Made by a program: the position numbers and the translations under genes. Shown piece after piece: positions 15,223-22,597 of a stretch of DNA of 23,673 nucleotides; within the stretch, counting starts at the first letter, position 1; each line of letters begins with the position of its first letter. Below the pieces are notes generated by a model. That model was not told where the DNA came from and searched no databases. It saw only the letters and a program-made list of their open reading frames with translations. This DNA comes from Actinomycetota bacterium (GTDB lineage: Bacteria; Actinomycetota; Thermoleophilia; Gaiellales; Gaiellaceae): positions 1 through 23,673 of the forward strand of contig JACCUU010000059.1 in the NCBI GenBank assembly GCA_013811645.1, in the 5' to 3' direction.

Positions 15223-15618
15223 ATGTCCTCTGGCGAAGCCAAAAACGGCGAATCTCCAGGGGATTCGGTCGACGTCGACGAGCTCTTCCAGCGCCTTCGC
15301 GAGGAGGTACGAAGGTCGGGGTCGGACCCGGGCGGCGCGGCGCCGCGCGAGGGCGATCGGGAGGCGGCCCGTGCCGAGGCCGAGCGGCTCTGGCCCGTGT
15401 CCGCCGATCGGTCGCTGCGGCTGCGGCCAGGGGTGCGCGGTGGTGTCGGAACCCCGGTCAAGGGCGTTCTGCGCAAGCTCATGCGCTGGTACGTCGAGCC
15501 GCTGGCCTACGACCAACGCTCGTTCAACGCCGCCTCGCTCCGGCTGATCGACGACTTGCAGCAACAGGTCGACCAGCTCGAGGCCGAAGTCGAGACCCTT
15601 CGCAACGGACGACGATGA
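15223..15618 (+). CDS. Small coiled-coil protein of unknown function, first gene of the glycan unit
   Basis: This is a 131-residue soluble protein. The first 60 residues are charged and Gly/Ser-rich and probably disordered (after MSSGEAKNGESPGDSVDVDE there is a helix LFQRLREEVRR). The conserved-looking part is about 82-131: KLMRWYVEPLAYDQRSFN, then SLRLIDDLQQQVDQLEAEVE, a heptad-like coiled coil. I recall similar WYVEPLA-QRSFN-LRLIDDL stretches beside or fused to glycosyltransferases and methyltransferases of surface-glycan loci, from memory only. An adaptor or scaffolding role is a guess. It has a leaderless promoter signature and its stop overlaps the next gene (ATGA 15615-15618). Confidence 0.78.
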   Translation: MSSGEAKNGESPGDSVDVDELFQRLREEVRRSGSDPGGAAPREGDREAARAEAERLWPVSADRSLRLRPGVRGGVGTPVKGVLRKLMRWYVEPLAYDQRSFNAASLRLIDDLQQQVDQLEAEVETLRNGRR

Positions 15619-16640
15619 GGATCCTCGTCACCCGGCCGCAGATCCCCTTTGCCTGGGGCGGGACCGAGGTCATGACCGACCGCCTGGTCGACGAGCTTCG
15701 TCTGCGCGGGCACGAGGCCGAGCTCGTGACGGTGCCGTTCAAGTGGTACCCGGGGGCGCGCGTTCTCACCCAGGCGTTCCTGTGGCGGATGCTCGACCTG
15801 GAGGAGGTGGACGGGGTCCCGGTGGACATGGTCGTCGCGACGAAGTTCCCGTCCTATCTCGCTCGTCATCCGAACAAGCGCGTGTGGCTCGTCCATCAGT
15901 TCCGTCAGGCGTACGAGCTCGACGGCACCGATCTCGGGCAGTTCGACGAGTCGTCCGGGGATCGCGCGCTTCGACGCAAGGTGCATGCCCTCGACCGCGT
16001 TGCGCTCGGCGAAGCGACACGGCTCTTCTCGATTTCTCAGAACGTCGCGGATCGCCTCGAGCGCACCACGGGACTGCACGCGGAGTTTCTCCCGCCGCCT
16101 CCGCAGGAGCTCGAATATCGCTGCGACGGGTACGGCGACTTCGTCCTCTCCGTGAACCGCCTCGACCGCGCGAAGCGCATCGATCTCCTGCTCGAAGCGG
16201 CCGCGCTCGACTCGTCGCTCGAGATCGTCATTGCGGGCGACGGTCCCGACCGGCGCCGGCTCGAGGAGCTCGCTCGCGCACGGGGGCTGGACGGTCGGGC
16301 TCGCTTTGCGGGTCGCGTGTCCGACGCCGAGCTCGCGGATCTGTACGGCCGCTGCCTTGCCGTCTACTACGCGCCTGTGGACGAGGACTACGGCATGGTT
16401 CCCTTCGAGGCGTTCCTCTCCGAGAAACCGGTTCTGACCACGACCGACGCGGGAGGCCCGCTCGAGATCGTGTTCGACCACCGGACGGGGCTCGTCGTCC
16501 AGCCGGACGCCGCCGAGCTCGCACGGGCTGCGGGCTGGCTCCGCGAGCACCGCGAGGAGGCGGCGACGTACGGGCGCGCTGGAAAGGCGATCGCGGACGA
16601 GGTGACCTGGGAGCGGGCGATCGAGCGGCTCCTCGCATGA
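15615..16640 (+). CDS. Family 4 glycosyltransferase
   Basis: This is a 341-residue GT-B enzyme. RILVTRPQIPFAWGGTEVM starts the acceptor domain with its glycine loop, and ATRLFSISQNVADRLERTTG leads to the inter-domain region. The donor domain has DFVLSVNRLDRAKRIDLLLE, VIAGDGPDRRRLEELARARG, and the EX7E region DEDYGMVPFEAFLSEKPVLT. The open frame reaches up to 15201, but ATG 15615 overlaps the preceding stop by ATGA and begins the conserved fold. Substrate unknown. Confidence 0.9.
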   Translation: MRILVTRPQIPFAWGGTEVMTDRLVDELRLRGHEAELVTVPFKWYPGARVLTQAFLWRMLDLEEVDGVPVDMVVATKFPSYLARHPNKRVWLVHQFRQAYELDGTDLGQFDESSGDRALRRKVHALDRVALGEATRLFSISQNVADRLERTTGLHAEFLPPPPQELEYRCDGYGDFVLSVNRLDRAKRIDLLLEAAALDSSLEIVIAGDGPDRRRLEELARARGLDGRARFAGRVSDAELADLYGRCLAVYYAPVDEDYGMVPFEAFLSEKPVLTTTDAGGPLEIVFDHRTGLVVQPDAAELARAAGWLREHREEAATYGRAGKAIADEVTWERAIERLLA

Positions 16641-16813
16641 GGTTCCCTCACGTTCATGGGGCGGCGCTCGCAAAGGAGGCGAGCACGAGGCGCGAGGACA
16701 GTACAACTGGGTACGGCCTCGTGCCTCGTGCGAAGCTTCCTGCCGCGAGCGGCGTCAGCCTCCCGCGGAGCCGGGCCCTGCCCGGCGGGAGCAGGAGGCG
16801 ACCAGTGACGTGA
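16637..16813 (+). CDS. Doubtful 58-codon ORF exactly filling the gap between two glycosyltransferases
   Basis: ATG 16637 overlaps the upstream stop (ATGA), and the TGA at 16811-16813 overlaps the GTG of the next gene (GTGA), as real operon members do here. The product would be 58 residues, starting MRFPHVHGAALAKEASTRRE, rich in Arg, Ser, Pro and Gly, with no recognisable domain. The DNA beneath is dominated by inverted repeats, so the open frame may be accidental. I list it because the two exact overlaps are unusual for chance. Confidence 0.25.
   Translation: MRFPHVHGAALAKEASTRREDSTTGYGLVPRAKLPAASGVSLPRSRALPGGSRRRPVT
16667..16791 (+). repeat. Hairpin-rich intercistronic region
   Basis: GCTCGC/GCGAGC around 16666-16684 forms a small stem. 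GCACGAGGC (16683-16691) is complementary to two overlapping copies of GCCTCGTGC (16716-16724 and 16723-16731), so two alternative pairings exist. CTCCCGC (16760-16766) pairs with GCGGGAG (16785-16791), enclosing CCGGGC (16771-16776) with GCCCGG (16780-16785). The last hairpin ends two bases before the AGGAGG of the next gene. No T-run is present. The region separates the 15615 and 16810 genes by 169 bases in an otherwise overlapping operon. Confidence 0.55.
16793..16798 (+). promoter_or_regulatory. Ribosome binding site for the 16810 gene
   Basis: A full AGGAGG lies 11 bases before GTG 16810. It is rare in this operon, where most genes start by stop-codon overlap, and supports independent re-initiation after the hairpin-rich gap. 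Confidence 0.6.
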
Positions 16814-18048
16814 GGCTCGCGTATTTTTCACCGATGCCACCCGAGAGAACGGGGGTGGCGGACTACAGCGCGCTCCTGCTGCCGGCCTTGCGCGAGCGGC
16901 TCGACCTGACCGTCGTCAGGAAAGGGAGCAAGCGCGCTCCGCGCGGCACGGATGCGGCGCTCTACCACGTCGGCAACAACCCCGATGCTCACGCTTGGGT
17001 CGTCGATGCGCTTCGTCGGCGGCCGGGAGTCGTCGTCCTGCACGACTTCGTCGTCCACCATCTCGTGGCCGGAATGACGATCGGCCGCCGCGACGGCCAC
17101 GGCTACCTCAACACGATGGAGCGCGAGCACGGCGTCGTCGGGAGACTGCTCGCACACGGCGTCCTCGACAAGCGCATCGCGCCGCTCTGGGAGTCCCGGC
17201 CCGAGGAGTTCCCGCTCGCCTGGTTCGTGCTCGAGCACGCGACCGGGCTGATCGTGCACTCGCACACCGTGCAGGGGCTCGTCCGTGCGGCTGGATACGA
17301 GGGCCCGGTGTGGGTGGTTCCGCATCCGGCCTGGCCGGTGCCGGCAGTCGAGCCTCGGCGCGTCGCTTCCGGGCCGGTCGTCGGCTGCTTCGGAGTGGTC
17401 AATGCGAGCAAGCGAGTCCCGGAGCTCCTGCGCGCGTTCGCCGAGGTGCGCGCCAGCAATCCCGAGGTGGTGCTGCTCCTCGTTGGGCCGACCTCGCCCG
17501 GGTTCGACCTCGACCGCAGGCTCCAGCGCCTCGGCCTCGACGACGACGGGCTCGTCCGCGAGGGCTGGGTCGACGAAGGTCGACTATGGGAGCTGATGGC
17601 CGGCGTCGACGTCTCCGTGAACCTGCGTCATCCCACGATGGGCGAGACCTCGGGCGTGGCGATCCGCTCGCTCTCGCTCGGGAAGCCCCTCGTCGTCAGC
17701 GACGTGGGCTGGTTCTCGGAGCTTCCGGACGACGCCGCGCTAAAGGTTCCGGTCGATGCCTACGAGGTCGAGACGCTAACGGCGGCACTGGAGCTCCTCG
17801 TCTCTCGGGAGGACGTGCGTGCGCAGATGGGAGCAGCCGCCGCCCGGGTGGCGCGGCAGCAGCACGATCTCGGGCGCGTGGCGGAGCTCTATGTCGCCGC
17901 GCTCGAGGAAGCCGCCGGAGGAGCCGCAGTTGGCGACGCGGTGCTGCGGGAGGTGAGCCAGGCCGCGGCGGATGTCGGGATCTCCCCGGAGGACGCGGAA
18001 GCGGGGGAGATCGCCAGGCGTCTCGCCGAGGTCGAGCTTGGGAGGTAG
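16810..18048 (+). CDS. Family 4-like glycosyltransferase with C-terminal helical extension
   Basis: This is a 412-residue GT-B enzyme. The start RLAYFSPMPPERTGVADYSA is typical of a subgroup of GT4 enzymes. GVVVLHDFVVHHLVAGMT and VVPHPAWPVPAVEP follow. The donor half has VVGCFGVVNASKRVPELLRA and LLLVGPTSPGF. The usual EGFG-LEA motif is altered to GETSGVAIRSLSLGKPLVVS. The last about 60 residues (from AALEEAAGGAAVGD) form an extra acidic helical tail not needed for the fold. GTG 16810 has an AGGAGG upstream. The next gene probably starts by overlapping the end of this one. Confidence 0.87.
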   Translation: MRLAYFSPMPPERTGVADYSALLLPALRERLDLTVVRKGSKRAPRGTDAALYHVGNNPDAHAWVVDALRRRPGVVVLHDFVVHHLVAGMTIGRRDGHGYLNTMEREHGVVGRLLAHGVLDKRIAPLWESRPEEFPLAWFVLEHATGLIVHSHTVQGLVRAAGYEGPVWVVPHPAWPVPAVEPRRVASGPVVGCFGVVNASKRVPELLRAFAEVRASNPEVVLLLVGPTSPGFDLDRRLQRLGLDDDGLVREGWVDEGRLWELMAGVDVSVNLRHPTMGETSGVAIRSLSLGKPLVVSDVGWFSELPDDAALKVPVDAYEVETLTAALELLVSREDVRAQMGAAAARVARQQHDLGRVAELYVAALEEAAGGAAVGDAVLREVSQAAADVGISPEDAEAGEIARRLAEVELGR

Positions 18049-20143
18049 CGCGGGGTCAGACCCGAGTCTGCTCCGCCGGGTGCCGGCGTGGGCATGGCTG
18101 GTCGCGATCGTGGTGGGGTCGTTCGCCGTCCGGGCGTGGCTTGCCCGGGGCATGCTCGGCCCGTTCATCATGGTCGACGAGCTCATCTACTCGGAGCTCG
18201 GCCGCAGCCTCGCCGACAGCCGAGAGCTTCTCGTTCGCGATGTTCCGTCCCGCGGGTATGGCTTCGTCTACCCGGCGCTCCTAACTCCTGTCTATGCGGC
18301 GTTTGAGAGCCTGACGGATGCCTATGCGGCAGTGAAGACGCTGAACGCGCTCGTCATGTCCCTGGCCGCGATCCCCGCGTACCTCCTCGCTCGTCGCGTC
18401 GTCGGCCAGGGGCTCTCGCTCCTTGCCGCGGTGCTCGCCGTCTCGCTCCCCTCGCTCGTCTACACGGGCTCGGTCATGACGGAGAACGCGTTCTATCCCG
18501 TCTTTCTCGTCTGCGCTCTGCTGCTCGCTCTCGTTCTCGAGCAATCGACGACCGCCAGGCAGGTCGCGCTTCTGATCGCGGTCGGCGTTGCGGCCGCGAC
18601 GCGCGTGCAGGCAGTTGTTCTCGTCCCCGCGCTTCTGACCGCGCCGCTGCTGCTCGCATTGTTCCGTCGCGAGGGCCTGCGGGTGACTCTCCGGCCCTAC
18701 CGCGTGCTGTACGGCGTGGTGATCGGGGCAGGAGCGACCCTGCTCGTCGCGCAGGTCGCGCGAGGGAGGTCGCTCCCGGACCTCCTCGGCGCGTACAGCG
18801 TCGTGGGGGAGTCCGACTACGAGCTGGGCGAGGTGCTTCGGTACGCGCTCTACCACGTCGCCGAGCTCGACCTCTACCTCGGTGTGGTGCCGGTCGCGGC
18901 GACCATCGTGCTCGTGGCGCGCTCCCGCTCGCTCGACCGGCCGTTACAGGCGCTGCTCGCGACGGCGCTCGCGGTGACGTTCTGGCTCGTGCTCGTCGTC
19001 TCCGCGTTCGCCTCCGTGTTCGCGCAGCGCATCCAGGAGCGCAACCTCTTCGTCGTCGCGCCGCTCTTCCTCATCCTGCTGCTCGCCTGGGTCGACCGGG
19101 ATGCACCGAGACCACGGGTCGTTGCCCTCGTGGCCGCCGCGGCCTCTGCCGCTCTCGTCCTGCTCATTCCGTTCGAGCGCTTCATCGACACGTCCGCGCT
19201 CTCGGACACGCTGATGCTCCTGCCCTGGTGGTCCGTGCAGGATCACGTGGGTCTCGAGTGGGTCGCGGAGCTCGCCTTCGTGCTCGCGGTCGCGCTCGCG
19301 GCGCTGTTCGTGCTGCTTCCGACGCGTTACGCGCTCGCCTTGCCTCTCGTCGTTCTCGCGTACTACGCCGCCGTCTTCCACCCGATCTGGGCCGGCGAGC
19401 ACGGGGTGAAGCAGGCCTCCGCGGGCGCGGTCTTCCAGGGCATCCGCGGAGCTCCGCGCGACTGGATCGACGCTGCGCTGCCTGACGCTGCACGCGCCGC
19501 CGTGCTGTGGACGGGAAGAGCAGACCGGTTCACGGTCAACCAGAACGAGTTCTTCAACCGCACGGTCGGCGATATCTTCTACCTGCGCCAGCCGACGCCT
19601 GGTGGAGTCGGCGAGACGCTGGTGCGCATCGACCCGCGCGACGGCCTCGTACGCCTTCCGGATGGAGGAGCGTTCGCGACCGAGTACCTGCTCACCGACG
19701 GGTCGGTCACCCCGGACGGCGAGGTCGTCGCCCGGGACGATCTCCTGGGAACGACGCTCTGGCGGGTGGGTGGCGCTGTCGTCTCGACGACCTCGATCAG
19801 AGGTCTCTACCCGAACGACTCCTGGTCGCGCGAGACGGTGATCTGGAAGCGGCGTCGCTGCCGCGGCGGGGAGCTGATCGTGTCGCTCTCGAGCGATCCT
19901 TCACTGTTTGAGTCACCGCAGTCAGTCCATGCGTCCATCGACGGAGACCCAGTCGCTCTTGCCATCGTCAAGCCGAACACCCCGGCCAAGCTTCGCGTAC
20001 CGCTCCAGTCGAATCGGGAGACGTGCGTCGTGCGTTTTCGAGTGACGCCCACCGCCGTGCCCGCGGAGGTGCTGCCGGGCAGCACCGACCGCCGCGAGCT
20101 CGGCGCCCACTTCAACGTGTTCGACTACCGGCCCGCATCGTGA
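18038..20143 (+). CDS. Polytopic GT-C-like membrane glycosyltransferase
   Basis: This is a protein of about 701 residues. The first span (WLVAIVVGSFAVRAWLARG) is followed by an outer loop PFIMVDELIYSELGRSLAD whose Asp-Glu pair (residues 47-48) matches the catalytic acidic pair of GT-C enzymes such as PMT/ArnT. About twelve hydrophobic spans run to about residue 445. A soluble region to the C-terminus (about 455-701) contains AVLWTGRADRFTVNQNEFF and a late beta-rich stretch, probably extracytoplasmic. A lipid-phosphate sugar donor is expected from the fold. The start is uncertain: ATG 17972 would overlap the previous gene by 77 bases with shadow-like Arg/Ser codons, TTG 18038 overlaps by 11, and GTG 18080 begins just before the first span. 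Confidence 0.8.
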   Translation: MGGSAGSDPSLLRRVPAWAWLVAIVVGSFAVRAWLARGMLGPFIMVDELIYSELGRSLADSRELLVRDVPSRGYGFVYPALLTPVYAAFESLTDAYAAVKTLNALVMSLAAIPAYLLARRVVGQGLSLLAAVLAVSLPSLVYTGSVMTENAFYPVFLVCALLLALVLEQSTTARQVALLIAVGVAAATRVQAVVLVPALLTAPLLLALFRREGLRVTLRPYRVLYGVVIGAGATLLVAQVARGRSLPDLLGAYSVVGESDYELGEVLRYALYHVAELDLYLGVVPVAATIVLVARSRSLDRPLQALLATALAVTFWLVLVVSAFASVFAQRIQERNLFVVAPLFLILLLAWVDRDAPRPRVVALVAAAASAALVLLIPFERFIDTSALSDTLMLLPWWSVQDHVGLEWVAELAFVLAVALAALFVLLPTRYALALPLVVLAYYAAVFHPIWAGEHGVKQASAGAVFQGIRGAPRDWIDAALPDAARAAVLWTGRADRFTVNQNEFFNRTVGDIFYLRQPTPGGVGETLVRIDPRDGLVRLPDGGAFATEYLLTDGSVTPDGEVVARDDLLGTTLWRVGGAVVSTTSIRGLYPNDSWSRETVIWKRRRCRGGELIVSLSSDPSLFESPQSVHASIDGDPVALAIVKPNTPAKLRVPLQSNRETCVVRFRVTPTAVPAEVLPGSTDRRELGAHFNVFDYRPAS

Positions 20144-21216
20144 GGATCGCCTTCGACGTCTCGCCGCTCTCCCACCCGCCACTCGGGATCGGCAACTACA
20201 TCCGCGGGTCGCTCGGCGGCCTCGTGGAGGCCGCCGCCGGGGAGCACGAGATCGTGGCGTTCGCGCCGACCAGCTTGCGTGGGCCGGAGGGCATTCGCGC
20301 CGCCCTGGCCGGAATCGACGTCGAGCTACGCACCTGGCGGCTGCCGTTCTCGCACGCGCTGCGCACGGGTTGGAGCCTGGCCGGACGTCCGGCCGCAGAG
20401 CGGCTCCTCGGCTCCTTCGACGTCCTGCACTTCTCGGACTGGATGTTCCCGCCGCAGCGCGCCGGCGTGCGTGCCACGACGATTCACGACCTCGTACCCT
20501 TGCACCATCCCGAGTGGACGACTCCGCGCACCCGCTCGATGCACGGCCGCAAGTACCGAAACGCGGCGAGAACGTGCAATGCCGTCTTCGTGAACTCCCG
20601 CTACACCGGCGAGGACGTGATCGCGACCCTCGGCGTTGCGGCGGAGCGGGTGCACGTCGCGCATCCCGCGGCGCGGGCGGAATTCCGTCCGGACGGGCCT
20701 GCGGCGGATCTCGGGGCGCCGTACCTGCTCACCGTCGCGACCCTCGAGCCACGGAAGAACCTGCAGACCCTGGTCGAGGCGCATCGACTTCTCGGAGGCG
20801 ATCTCCTGCTCGCGGTGGCGGGTGGGGAGGGTTGGGGAGCCCAGCCGGAGCTCGATTCGAGTCGGATCCGCCGGCTCGGCTTCGTCTCCGACGACCAGCT
20901 CGCGCGTCTCTACCGTGGCGCGGCGGCCGCGGTCTACCCGTCCCGCTTCGAAGGCTTCGGGATCCCCGTGCTCGAGGCCATGGCGTGCGGATGCCCGGCC
21001 GTCGTCTCGTCCCACCGTTCGCTCGACGAGGCGAGCGGCGATGCGGCCGTGCGCGCGGATCCGGACGACCCGGCCGTGCTGGCGTCGGCGATCGAACGGG
21101 CGCTGGGCGAGCGGGAGCGTCTGGCAGCGCTGGGTCTCGCGCACGTGGCCGCGTTCACATGGCCAAATGCCGGCGAAACCTTCTTGCGCGGCTATGAGGA
21201 AACCGCCCTGCGATGA
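20140..21216 (+). CDS. Family 4 glycosyltransferase
   Basis: This is a 358-residue GT-B enzyme. The start RIAFDVSPLSHPPLGIGNY has the acceptor glycine loop. FDVLHFSDWMFPPQRAGVRA and TTIHDLVPLHHPEWTTPRT are typical of mannosyltransferase-like GT4 proteins. NAVFVNSRYTGEDVIATLG follows. The donor half has TVATLEPRKNLQTLVEA and the EX7E motif [23 protein letters not shown] 20140 overlaps the stop of the GT-C gene (GTGA). With the genes at 21629 and 22594 it forms a set of three related enzymes, suggesting successive additions of similar residues. Confidence 0.92.
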   Translation: MRIAFDVSPLSHPPLGIGNYIRGSLGGLVEAAAGEHEIVAFAPTSLRGPEGIRAALAGIDVELRTWRLPFSHALRTGWSLAGRPAAERLLGSFDVLHFSDWMFPPQRAGVRATTIHDLVPLHHPEWTTPRTRSMHGRKYRNAARTCNAVFVNSRYTGEDVIATLGVAAERVHVAHPAARAEFRPDGPAADLGAPYLLTVATLEPRKNLQTLVEAHRLLGGDLLLAVAGGEGWGAQPELDSSRIRRLGFVSDDQLARLYRGAAAAVYPSRFEGFGIPVLEAMACGCPAVVSSHRSLDEASGDAAVRADPDDPAVLASAIERALGERERLAALGLAHVAAFTWPNAGETFLRGYEETALR

Positions 21217-21632
21217 GACGCCGCGAAGAGGTCTTGCTCGTGGTGTACCGCCCGGAGCCGAGCTTCCTCGTCCTCCTGCGCTCGCCGGAGAGCCATGGCT
21301 ACTGGCACCTGGTTGCGGGTGGGATCGAGGAGGGTGAGACCCCCGACGCAGCGGCGCTCCGCGAGCTCGGCGAAGAGACGGGGCTGACGCAGCCGGTTCG
21401 GTTCGCCCCGATCCCGCTCGAGCTCGGCTACCGAACAGCGGGCGAACGGGAGCAGTGGGTCACGCTTCACCCGTACTCGGTCGAGGTCGAGCCGGAGTGG
21501 GAGCCGGTGCTGAACGAGGAGCACGTCGAATACCGCTGGTGCTCTGAGGACGAGGCCGACGAGCTGCTCGAGTACCCGGAGCCGGTCGACGCGCTTCGTG
21601 TCGTCGCCCGAAGGCTCGAGGACGAAACGTGA
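21213..21632 (+). CDS. Nudix hydrolase
   Basis: This is a 139-residue protein with a perfect Nudix box, GX5EX7REUXEEXGU, at residues 36-58 (GGIEEGE, then RELGEETGL). This is the Mg-binding site for hydrolysis of nucleoside diphosphates linked to another group. HGYWHLVAGG just before it is like dATP/dihydroneopterin-type members. The substrate cannot be assigned; within a glycosyltransferase operon a nucleotide-sugar or a nucleotide by-product is possible. ATG 21213 overlaps the upstream stop and its own stop overlaps the next gene (GTGA at 21629), so it is clearly part of the operon rather than an insertion. Confidence 0.93.
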   Translation: MRRREEVLLVVYRPEPSFLVLLRSPESHGYWHLVAGGIEEGETPDAAALRELGEETGLTQPVRFAPIPLELGYRTAGEREQWVTLHPYSVEVEPEWEPVLNEEHVEYRWCSEDEADELLEYPEPVDALRVVARRLEDET

Positions 21633-22597
21633 GGGTCGGCGTGGACACGTCCCCGCTCGTGCAGACGCGCGCCGGCACGGCTCGGGTCGTCCGCGGGCTC
21701 CTCGGTACGCTCCGCGACCGCCCTGGACTGGAGCTCGAGCTCCTCTCGTTCGGTGGGCCAAGTCGTGCCTCGAGTGTGCTTCGGGATGCGCTCTGGTACC
21801 CGGCCGCGCTTTCGCGCCGCGTGCAAGAGCTAGACGTCCTGCACTGCACGACCTTTCGCGGCCCCCTGCGACCGCGCGTCCCGACGGTGCTGACCGTGCA
21901 CGACCTCGCGATCCTCCGTTACCCGGAGGTGTTCCCGCGCTGGCACCGTCTCTACGGCAAGGCGGGGCTGCGGAGCACGCTTCGGGCGGCGGACGCCGTC
22001 GTCACGGTCTCCGAGTTCACGAGACGAGAGGTCGTCGCACTCATCGGCATTCCCGAAGAGCGGATTCGCGTCGTTTCGAACGGCGTCGATCCACTCTTCA
22101 CGCCCGACGGACCTGCGAGGGAAGGGTCGTATGTCCTTGCCGTCGCGACGCTGGAGCCCAGAAAGAATCTCGACGGAGTCGTCGAGGCGGCGCGCCTCGC
22201 GGGAATCGAGCTACGGGTTGTCGGCGCCCGGGGCTGGGGCGGGGTCGACGTGCCGGGCTGGGTCGGGGAGGTTCCGGATGCCGAGCTCGCCGACCTCTAC
22301 CGTGGAGCCCGCTGCGTCGTCTATCCGTCTCTGTACGAGGGGTTTGGGCTGCCGGTGCTGGAGGCCATGGCGAGCGGGACTCCCGTGGTGACGTCGCGCG
22401 GCACGGCGATGGAGGAGATCGCGGGTGATGCGGCCGTGCTCGTCGACCCGCACGACGTCACCGCGATCGCGGAGGGCATCTCCCAGGCCGAGGCGCGGCG
22501 CGTCGAGCTGGTTCCGCTGGGCCTCGCACGTGCGGGCGAGTTCACCTGGGAGCGCGCCGCCGACCGGGTGGAGGCGCTCTGGAAGGAGCTCGCATGA
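21629..22597 (+). CDS. Family 4 glycosyltransferase
   Basis: This 322-residue GT-B enzyme is slightly short for GT4. RVGVDTSPLVQTRAGTARVV forms the acceptor loop, and LDVLHCTTFRGPLRPRVPTV and LTVHDLAILRYPEVFPRWH follow. ADAVVTVSEFTRREV precedes the linker VVSNGVDPLFTPDGPA. The donor half has AVATLEPRKNLDGVVEAA and EGFGLPVLEAMASGTPVVTS. GTG 21629 overlaps the Nudix stop, and its own stop overlaps the next gene. Closely related to the genes at 20140 and 22594. Confidence 0.92.
   Translation: MRVGVDTSPLVQTRAGTARVVRGLLGTLRDRPGLELELLSFGGPSRASSVLRDALWYPAALSRRVQELDVLHCTTFRGPLRPRVPTVLTVHDLAILRYPEVFPRWHRLYGKAGLRSTLRAADAVVTVSEFTRREVVALIGIPEERIRVVSNGVDPLFTPDGPAREGSYVLAVATLEPRKNLDGVVEAARLAGIELRVVGARGWGGVDVPGWVGEVPDAELADLYRGARCVVYPSLYEGFGLPVLEAMASGTPVVTSRGTAMEEIAGDAAVLVDPHDVTAIAEGISQAEARRVELVPLGLARAGEFTWERAADRVEALWKELA

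Noticed and set aside
18474..19402. Antisense open frames inside the GT-C gene at 18038-20143
   Set aside because: They are Arg/Glu-rich shadows of a membrane protein's codons, with no start signals or domains.
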